Origin: JACOND01 sp965202795
GTDB lineage: Bacteria; Bdellovibrionota; Bdellovibrionia; Bdellovibrionales; UBA1609
NCBI GenBank assembly: GCA_965202795.1
Contig: OZ241848.1
Location: 186,001 to 250,000 of the forward strand
Length of the DNA: 64,000 nt
Reading direction: 5' to 3'
Position numbers and translations under genes: made by a program. Positions 57,968 to 64,000 of the stretch are shown piece after piece; position 1 is the stretch's first letter, and the number at the start of each line of letters is the position of its first letter. The notes beneath the pieces are model-generated. The model did no database searches. It saw only the letters and a program-made list of their open reading frames with translations, and was not told the origin of the DNA.

Positions 57968-58028
57968 CAGCGCCTGCAAAACCTCTCAAGCTGTTCCAGA
58001 GGAATCCTGCAGGCAGGGGGCTGTTTGA

Positions 58029-60611
58029 TTAAGCTGGAGGGGCGGCGGGCTTGCGCCTTCTGCGGGCAGCGCCGGGCTTTTCGCCGGATTTTTGCGGATC
58101 GGAGGGCGGTTTCGGCGAAGAGCAGGGGGCCGGCCAGGAGCTGGGGGGAAATTTAAACACCTGATCCGCGGAATCAATGACCAAAGCCTCAGCCAAAACC
58201 TGATCAATGCCCGTCACCGGCAAAACCCTCAGATCCTTTAAGGCCTTTTCAGGCACATCTTTTAAGTCTTTTTCGTTGTCTTTGGGGATAATTACAGTTT
58301 GGATTTTGGCGCGGCGCGCCGCCAGGATCTTCTCCTTCAGCCCGCCGATTGGCAGCACCCGCCCCCGCAGCGTGATCTCTCCAGTCATGGCCACCGAGCT
58401 TTTGGCGGGGATGCGCAAAATAGCGGAAACCAGGCTGGTAACGATGGCTATGCCGGCGGAAGGCCCGTCTTTTGGAATGGCCCCCTCAGGCACATGAATA
58501 TGAAAGTCATGCTCTTTAAAAAACTTCCTCTTCAGGCCGAAAAGCATCTCCCTGGATCTGACATAGCTGAGAGAGGCTGAGCAGGACTCCTTCATCACAT
58601 CGCCAAGCTGCCCCGTCAAAGTGTACTTCCCGGAGCCGGACACAACAGCTGTCTCCACAGCCAAAGTGTCGCCGCCGGCCTCGGTCCAGGCCAGCCCCGT
58701 CGCCAGCCCCGAAAGGCTGTCATCCTCCTTGTGGCTGAAGCGGTATTTCCTGGGGCCTAAAAATTTCTCCAAAGTCACGCGCTCCTTGATGCTGATCCGC
58801 TGGGGCGCGAAAGCGGCCTCTTTTTTTGCCGGCTTTTTTTTGCGCCCGCTGCCAGCAGCAGCGGCGGCGGCGCCCGCAGCAGGGGCGGAAGAAGGGGCCT
58901 CCGCCTGGGTTCTTTCAAAAACAACCTCCCTGGCCACTTTGCGGAGAATTTTTCCCAAAGACCTTTCCAGCTGCCGGACACCGGCCTCTTTTGTGTAATA
59001 GCCGATGATTTCCTTTAACACAGCTTCCGGGAGATCCAGCTTAAAGCTCTTCATGCCATGCCTTTTCATCTGCCTTGGAATGAGATGCCTTCTGGCGATA
59101 TTGATTTTCTCCTCCTCAATATAGCCTTCAATTTTTATGACCTCCATGCGGTCCAGCAAAGGCCCCCTCATGGTGTGCAGGGCGTTGGCTGTGCAGATAA
59201 ACAGCACAGAGGAAAGATCATAGTCCAGCTCCAGGTAATGATCCTGAAAGGCGCAGTTTTGCTCAGGATCAAGGACCTCCAAAAGGGCGGAGGCGGGGTC
59301 GCCGCGAAAAGTCGCGCCCCCCATTTTGTCGACCTCGTCAAAAAGCATAACGGGGTTGCCTTTTTTGACTTTTTTCAGGGACTGAATAACCTTCCCCGGC
59401 ATAGATCCCACATAAGTCCGCCGGTGCCCGCGCAGCTCAGCCTCATCCTGAACTCCGCCAAGGGAAATGCGGCAAAAGGGGCGGCCAAGGCACCTCGCTA
59501 TGGACTGCGCGAGAGAGGTTTTTCCCACGCCGGGAGGCCCCACGAAGCAAATCACAGGGCCTTTTGAATCTTTTGTCAGGCGGCGGACGGCCAGATGCTC
59601 CAGTATTCTCTCCTTGACTTTTTTCAGCCCCCAGTGGTCTTCATCCAAAATTTTCTGGGCCTGCCGAATGTCGCGCTTCTCCGGCGCAAAATCATTCCAC
59701 GGGAGGTCTAAAAGCCAGTCGGCGTAATTTCTGACCACAGTGGCTTCAGCGCTCATGGGCGACATCAGCTTGAGCTTGTGGATCTCTTTTTGAAATTTTT
59801 CTTTGACCTCTTTGCCCCATTTTTTGCTGACGGACCTTTCCTCCATGTCTTTGATTTCCTTGTTGAAGTCATCTTTGTCGCCCAGCTCCTTTTGGATGGC
59901 CTGAAGCTGCTCGTTCAGGTAGTATTCCTTTTGCGAGCGCTCCATCTGCTCCTTGACTCTTGTGCGGATTTTTCTCTCCACTTTGAGAATCTGTATCTCC
60001 TTTGTGATCAGGGCCAGGACCTCCCTCAGCCGGCGGACCGGGTTAATCTCCTCCAGAATTTTTTGCTTGTCCTCAAAGCGCAAATTCAGCTGGGAGGCGA
60101 GCACATCAGCCAGCTCCCCGCAGCTGGTTATGGAGGATATCTTGGCCACAACCTCCGAAGGGATGCGCCGCTCCAGCTTTACATAATTTTCCACAGAGGC
60201 GTAGACAGCCCGGAGAAGGGCCTCCGCCTCAGGCTCCTGATCCCTGCTTTCCTCCAGGCGCTCCACTTCCACCATTATGCGCTTTTCCGTCACAACATGA
60301 TTTTTAATCAAAACCCTCTGCCGGCCCTCCAAAATGGTTTTTACAGTCCCGTCGGGCAGCCTCAAATGCTGGACCACAGAGGCCAAAGTGCCAAAATTAT
60401 AGATTTGCTCAGGGGCGGGGTCGTTAATTTTGGCCTCTTTCTGGGCCGCCAGAATAATGTCCGACTTGCTGGAAATGGCCTTCTCCAAAGCTCTGATGCT
60501 TTTTTCCCTCCCGATGAAAATAGGGATCATCATGTGGGGGAAGATCACCAGATCCCGAAGAGGCAAAAGGGGAAGCCTTGCTGAGAGCTGCTTTTTTGAT
60601 GACTGGCTCAT
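58029..60611 (-). CDS. lon: ATP-dependent protease Lon
   Basis: The 860-residue protein has the N-terminal LON domain (LPLLPLRDLVIFPHMMIPIFIGR), Walker A GPPGVGKTS, Walker B-like VMLFDEVDKMG, and the protease domain with catalytic Ser in PKDGPSAGIAI and Lys in GGLKEKILAARRA. It degrades misfolded and regulatory proteins. An Ala/Lys-rich insert of about 40 residues (around residue 590) separates ATPase and protease domains, and a Pro/Lys/Arg-rich tail of 50 residues is added at the end. It is downstream of clpX in the usual clpP-clpX-lon order. Confidence 0.95.
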   Translation of the reverse strand: MSQSSKKQLSARLPLLPLRDLVIFPHMMIPIFIGREKSIRALEKAISSKSDIILAAQKEAKINDPAPEQIYNFGTLASVVQHLRLPDGTVKTILEGRQRVLIKNHVVTEKRIMVEVERLEESRDQEPEAEALLRAVYASVENYVKLERRIPSEVVAKISSITSCGELADVLASQLNLRFEDKQKILEEINPVRRLREVLALITKEIQILKVERKIRTRVKEQMERSQKEYYLNEQLQAIQKELGDKDDFNKEIKDMEERSVSKKWGKEVKEKFQKEIHKLKLMSPMSAEATVVRNYADWLLDLPWNDFAPEKRDIRQAQKILDEDHWGLKKVKERILEHLAVRRLTKDSKGPVICFVGPPGVGKTSLAQSIARCLGRPFCRISLGGVQDEAELRGHRRTYVGSMPGKVIQSLKKVKKGNPVMLFDEVDKMGGATFRGDPASALLEVLDPEQNCAFQDHYLELDYDLSSVLFICTANALHTMRGPLLDRMEVIKIEGYIEEEKINIARRHLIPRQMKRHGMKSFKLDLPEAVLKEIIGYYTKEAGVRQLERSLGKILRKVAREVVFERTQAEAPSSAPAAGAAAAAAGSGRKKKPAKKEAAFAPQRISIKERVTLEKFLGPRKYRFSHKEDDSLSGLATGLAWTEAGGDTLAVETAVVSGSGKYTLTGQLGDVMKESCSASLSYVRSREMLFGLKRKFFKEHDFHIHVPEGAIPKDGPSAGIAIVTSLVSAILRIPAKSSVAMTGEITLRGRVLPIGGLKEKILAARRAKIQTVIIPKDNEKDLKDVPEKALKDLRVLPVTGIDQVLAEALVIDSADQVFKFPPSSWPAPCSSPKPPSDPQKSGEKPGAARRRRKPAAPPA

Positions 60612-60822
60612 GGCTTTTTGCCCCTTAAGCCCCCCTTAAGCGGGAGGGGGTTTGCCGCCGCCGGCTGCTGCCGCGCCTGATCAAAAGCGCCCGGCAGAAA
60701 TAAAAAGAGGCTTGCGCGGGGGCCGGCCCCCGGCCAGGCCCCTGCCAGACATTTTGCCGCGGCGAGCGGGATTTTCTCATAAAGCCACTATACGCGGGGG
60801 GAGCGGGGATGTCAAGCGCGGA

Positions 60823-62139
60823 TCAGGCGCTTTCTCTGGCCGGCTTTAAATGCGGAGAGGCGGTCTTTTTGGATGATTTCTTTTTCCCGCCGGATTTATA
60901 GATATATTTTGGGCCGGCTTTTTTCCGGATCACATCCGCTGTGACAGAGCAGGCCGCAATATCTTTTTTGGACGGGACATCAAACATAATGTCCAGCATG
61001 CAGTCCTCCAAAACCTTCCTCAAGCCCCTCGCGCCGGTTTTGCTTGAAAGGGCTATGTCAGCCACAGCCTCTATGGCGGCGTCTTCAAACTCCAGCTTCA
61101 CATTATTGTATTCAAACAGCTTTTTATACTGTTTGGCGAGGGCGTTTTTTGGCTCTTTCAGGATTTTGATCAAAGTTTTCTTGTCTGGAGCCTCCAGGGT
61201 GGAAATTACAGGCAGCCGCCCGATAAATTCAGGAATCAGCCCGTAGCGGACCAGGTCCTCCGGCTCCAGGCGGGACAATGTCTCTGCCGCTTTGCCGGCT
61301 TTTTCCGCATGGGTCTCTATGTCAGCGGCAATTCCCAGGGATCTGTTGGAAATGCGGCTCTCCACAATTTTTTCAAGGCCGACAAAAGCCCCCCCGACGA
61401 TGAATAAAATATTTGAGGTGTCAACCTGGATAAAATTTGCCTCTGGATGCTTTCTGCCCCCCTTTTGGGGGACATTGGCCACAGCGCCCTCCAGGATTTT
61501 CAGGAGAGCCTGCTGAACCCCCTCCCCGCTCACATCCCTTGTGATGGAGACATTTTCCCCCTTGCGGGTGATTTTGTCAATTTCGTCTATATAGATTACG
61601 CCTTTTTGCGCCTTCTCCGTTTTAAAGTCGCAGGCCTGGAGCAGGCTTAAAATCACATTCTCCACATCCTCCCCCACATAGCCCGCCTCTGTAAGGGCGG
61701 TGGCGTCGGCCATGGCAAACGGCACATCCAAAATGCGGGCGACGGTCTGCGCCAAAAGCGTCTTGCCAGATCCCGTGGGGCCGATGAGCAGGAGATTGCT
61801 TTTTGCCACCTCCACATCATCATTGCCGGCTTTTTTTGAGGCTTTGAGAATTTTGATTCGCTTGTAGTGGTTATGGACCGCCACGGCTATAGTTTTTTTT
61901 GCCTTTTCCTGGCCGATCACATATTTATCCAGCTCGTCTTTGATTCCCTGCGGGGTGGCGGGGGGGGGGCGGATGCCTTTTTTTCCATCTGTCTGGTTTT
62001 TTCGGTCTTCCTCAAGCATTTCGGAGCAGAGGTCCACGCACTCATTGCAGATATAAACCTCCGGCCCGGCGATCAGCTTTTCGACATCCTTGCAGTTTTT
62101 TTCACAAAAACTGCATTCCTCTCTTGGCTTTTTTGGCAT
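60823..62139 (-). CDS. clpX: ATP-dependent Clp protease ATPase subunit ClpX
   Basis: The 438-residue protein opens with the ClpX zinc-binding domain, CSFCEKN and CNECVDLC. The AAA+ core has GPTGSGKTLLAQ, IYIDEIDKITRK, the GYVGEDVE pore loop and the RYGLIPEFIGRLP region. An IGF-type ClpP-docking loop is expected; here the region has KTLIKILKEPKNALAKQY, as in the family. It unfolds substrates for ClpP. A Lys/Ser-rich tail (GGKKKSSKKTASPHLKP) is added. It lies between clpP and lon. Confidence 0.95.
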   Translation of the reverse strand: MPKKPREECSFCEKNCKDVEKLIAGPEVYICNECVDLCSEMLEEDRKNQTDGKKGIRPPPATPQGIKDELDKYVIGQEKAKKTIAVAVHNHYKRIKILKASKKAGNDDVEVAKSNLLLIGPTGSGKTLLAQTVARILDVPFAMADATALTEAGYVGEDVENVILSLLQACDFKTEKAQKGVIYIDEIDKITRKGENVSITRDVSGEGVQQALLKILEGAVANVPQKGGRKHPEANFIQVDTSNILFIVGGAFVGLEKIVESRISNRSLGIAADIETHAEKAGKAAETLSRLEPEDLVRYGLIPEFIGRLPVISTLEAPDKKTLIKILKEPKNALAKQYKKLFEYNNVKLEFEDAAIEAVADIALSSKTGARGLRKVLEDCMLDIMFDVPSKKDIAACSVTADVIRKKAGPKYIYKSGGKKKSSKKTASPHLKPARESA

Positions 62140-62193
62140 ATTCAGAATCCTTTTTTTGAGGGCCGGCCCCCGCGGGGGGCTGCTCCGGCTGGT

Positions 62194-62805
62194 TTATTTT
62201 TTCCGGTTTTCCACAATATGATCAACCAGGGACAGCTTTTTTGCCTCATCCGGCCCCAGGTAGCGGTCTCTGTCCATCATTTTGGTCAGCTGATCCGAGG
62301 CGCGCCCTGTGTGTTTAGCATAAATATCAGTAAGGGTTTTTTTTGTAAAGGACATTTCTCTGGCTTGAATCTCAATATCGCTGACCTGCCCGGCGATCCC
62401 CGACCCCGCCACATGGGGCTGATGGACCATGACACGGGCATTGGGGAGGGCGTATCTTTTGCCTTTTGCCCCCGCGCAGAGCAGCAGCGAGCCCATGCTG
62501 GCCGCCAGGCCAAAGCAGTAGGTGGCCACATCGCAGCGGACAAACTGCATAATATCGTAAATGGCGAGGCCGGAATGGACGCCGCCCCCGGGAGAGTTAA
62601 TATAAAGGTGGATGTCTTTGGAGGAATCCTGCATTTCCAGAAAAAACATCTGGGCCACGATGCTGTTGGCCACAAGATCGTCCACTGGCGATCCCAGCAT
62701 GATGATCCGATCTTTTAACAGCCGGGAGTAAATATCATAGCTTCGCTCCCCCCTTGAGGTCTGCTCAATAACGATGGGAATTAAAGACAAAACCGCCTCC
62801 CTCAT
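62194..62805 (-). CDS. clpP: ATP-dependent Clp protease proteolytic subunit ClpP
   Basis: The product has IPIVIEQTSRGERSYDIYSRLLKDRIIMLGSPV, GGGVHSGLAIYD, catalytic Ser in GLAASMGSLLL, catalytic His in RVMVHQPH, and the Asp region MDRDRYLGPDEAKKLSLVDHI. (The first quoted stretch is split here: IPIVIEQTSRGER and LLKDRIIMLGSPV.) ATG 62805 gives 203 residues, the usual length; an upstream TTG at 62889 would add 28 basic residues. The gene precedes clpX. The trigger-factor gene that often comes first is absent, replaced by repeats and a divergent pepA. Confidence 0.94.
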   Translation of the reverse strand: MREAVLSLIPIVIEQTSRGERSYDIYSRLLKDRIIMLGSPVDDLVANSIVAQMFFLEMQDSSKDIHLYINSPGGGVHSGLAIYDIMQFVRCDVATYCFGLAASMGSLLLCAGAKGKRYALPNARVMVHQPHVAGSGIAGQVSDIEIQAREMSFTKKTLTDIYAKHTGRASDQLTKMMDRDRYLGPDEAKKLSLVDHIVENRKK

Positions 62806-63074
62806 TTTTTGAGCCGGCGGGGGGCGCCCCCGCGATCCCGCCGCAATGCCCCTGGCCCGCAGCCGCTTTTCAGCGGTTTCATCAGGCAAAGCCTGTCCTT
62901 ATTGTTAGGCAAAGCCTGAGCGCCGGAGCCAAAAGCCCGGCCTTTTGAGACAAAGCTCAAAACCGCTCTAATGCTTTCATCGGACAGGAAGCCGCGCTGC
63001 TGAAAAGCTTTTTTGGCTTTTTTTCTCTGGGTGTCTCCCCGCGGAGCTTTCCCATGCGGGAACAGCCGGCCGGC

Positions 63075-63151
63075 CAGACAAGCCAGGCCATCCTCTGGAC
63101 AAGCCTGTCTCTCCGCGGAGTCTCGGGAACGGCCGCGAGGCCGTCCCAATA
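63075..63151. repeat. Family A unit, complete
   Basis: Flank CCATCCTCTGGACAAGCCTG and core GGGAACGGCCGCGAGGCCGT are followed by CCCAATAAAAA. It lies in the divergent space between clpP and pepA (62890-63296), which otherwise shows no supported gene. Confidence 0.85.
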
Positions 63152-63296
63152 AAAAAAAATATTTGCATTTTCGGGGGGCAGCGCTTATGCTGGCTTATGC
63201 TGATTTTTGCCGCGGCGGCAGACGGCCAGAGGGCAGCCCCTGAAAAAGCCATCTGCGGCGCAAACCAATAAACCAAAAAATTAAGGAGGCAGGCCC

Positions 63297-64000
63297 ATGG
63301 ATATTCGCATAAAAACAGGCCCTGAAAAGGCCGGAGCAAAACAGGCCCCCGCGCCGCTCGCGCTTTTTATTTTTAAAAAGGACATCAAAAAACTTCATCC
63401 AAGCCTTGAGCCGCATGGGGAAAGCCTTTCCAGGCTTTTTCGGGAAAACCTTTTTAAGGGGGAGAAAAAATCCTCGCTCTTTGTCCCCTTTCCGCTCAGC
63501 CCGGAGGGCCAAAAAAGCCTCCCCAGCCTGATTCTTGTGGGCGCGGGGGAGGAAAAAGATTTTTCTTATGAGCGGGCCCGCCGGGCCGCCGCCTCGGCAG
63601 TCAGGGGGCTGGAGGCCCGCAGCCGCAAAACCGCGGAGCTGTCCCTGGAAAGCCTTTTCCGCGGCTCTGTCTCTGACTATGGGATGCTGGCCCGCGCCGC
63701 GGCGGAGGGCGCCCTTATGGCCGGCTATGAGTGCATGGATTTTAAAAAACCCCCTGAAAAGCCTGAGGAGAAAAAAATCAAGCTCGCAAGCCTGGCAGTT
63801 TCCTGCCCAAAAAATTTTCAAAAACAGGCTCAAAAGGGCCTGGAGGAGGGGAGAATCCTGGGCGAAGCGGTCAATTTTGCCAGAAAGCTTGCCAATTACC
63901 CCGGCAATTTGATGACCCCCTCCCTGCTGGCCAAATACGCGCAAAAGGAGGCGCAAAACTCCAGGGTTAAGGTCACTGTCTGGGACAAAAAGCGGATCCA
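63297..64000 (+). CDS. pepA: Leucyl aminopeptidase PepA, N-terminal part (runs off the window)
   Basis: ATG 63297 follows TTAAGGAGGCA. The 234 visible residues contain the M17 family N-terminal macro-like domain (LILVGAGEEKDFSYERARRAAASAVR, quoted as landmarks LILVGAGEE and RRAAASAV) and the interdomain signature ARKLANYPGNLMTPSLLAKYA. The metal-binding catalytic domain lies beyond the edge. The enzyme removes N-terminal residues from peptides, downstream of the Clp and Lon proteases whose genes are divergent from it. Confidence 0.9.
   Translation, partial: MDIRIKTGPEKAGAKQAPAPLALFIFKKDIKKLHPSLEPHGESLSRLFRENLFKGEKKSSLFVPFPLSPEGQKSLPSLILVGAGEEKDFSYERARRAAASAVRGLEARSRKTAELSLESLFRGSVSDYGMLARAAAEGALMAGYECMDFKKPPEKPEEKKIKLASLAVSCPKNFQKQAQKGLEEGRILGEAVNFARKLANYPGNLMTPSLLAKYAQKEAQNSRVKVTVWDKKRI

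Overview
The window is chromosomal DNA, GC-rich by eye, from a Gram-negative bacterium with an outer membrane (BamA and Skp at the left edge), type IV pili (pilB-pilT-pilC plus a sensor-kinase-like protein), a lone atpE, and a clpP-clpX-lon cluster at the right end. The pilus gene order, the isolated F0 subunit c with a leader-like N-terminus, and several secreted repeat-rich proteins would fit a deltaproteobacterial or Bdellovibrionota-type organism. That placement is an inference from gene style, not from a database match.

Layout. 1-8.3 kb is housekeeping and surface biogenesis: bamA end, skp, ribF, pilBTC, the kinase-like protein and atpE. 8.3-10.7 kb is a nested/tandem IS1111-type insertion next to a dispersed palindromic repeat. 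10.75-18.2 kb is again housekeeping: rplU-rpmA-obgE behind two good promoters, hpt, a PQQ-type sugar dehydrogenase, pdhC (E2) and lipA. 18.2-30.1 kb mixes an Rpn-family nuclease, a 1,024-residue Gly/His-rich secreted protein, two small membrane/coiled-coil proteins, radA and an amidohydrolase, then secreted repeat proteins. 30.3-40.4 kb is accessory: a peptide-binding protein coupled to a large SIR2-NTPase protein (probable antiphage defence), phage remnants, secreted beta-helix proteins, and a second Rpn gene bracketed by perfect 35-bp inverted repeats. 40.5-44.2 kb holds ung and a bifunctional rel/spoT. 44.5-55.1 kb is a patchwork of two DUF4143-type ATPases, a frameshifted ClpP-class protease, a second full IS1111 copy, a third beta-helix gene and an AT-rich four-gene operon ending beside a tRNA-Val. 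55.2-64 kb returns to core functions: a TPR/winged-helix regulator, lon, clpX, clpP and the start of pepA.

The main non-genic theme is repeats. Family A has a palindromic core reading GAACGGCCGCGAGGCCGTC and occurs at a dozen or more loci. It lies next to IS1111 ends and also sits in frame inside coding regions (rel/spoT, an Rpn gene, a secreted protein). Family B is about 200 bp, GC-rich, and confined to 45.7-52.1 kb. Family C is about 280 bp, with two copies in opposite orientation. Secreted left-handed beta-helix proteins share leader and tail segments, and one unrelated protein carries the same leader, which suggests cassette-like exchange.

The best candidates for something undescribed are four: the AT-rich operon at 52.47-55.09 kb (small charged protein, five-helix membrane protein, OB/SNase-like protein, coiled-coil/two-helix membrane protein); the 35-bp inverted repeats around the Rpn gene; the leader-swapped secreted-protein cassettes; and the palindromic repeat that has become protein-coding.
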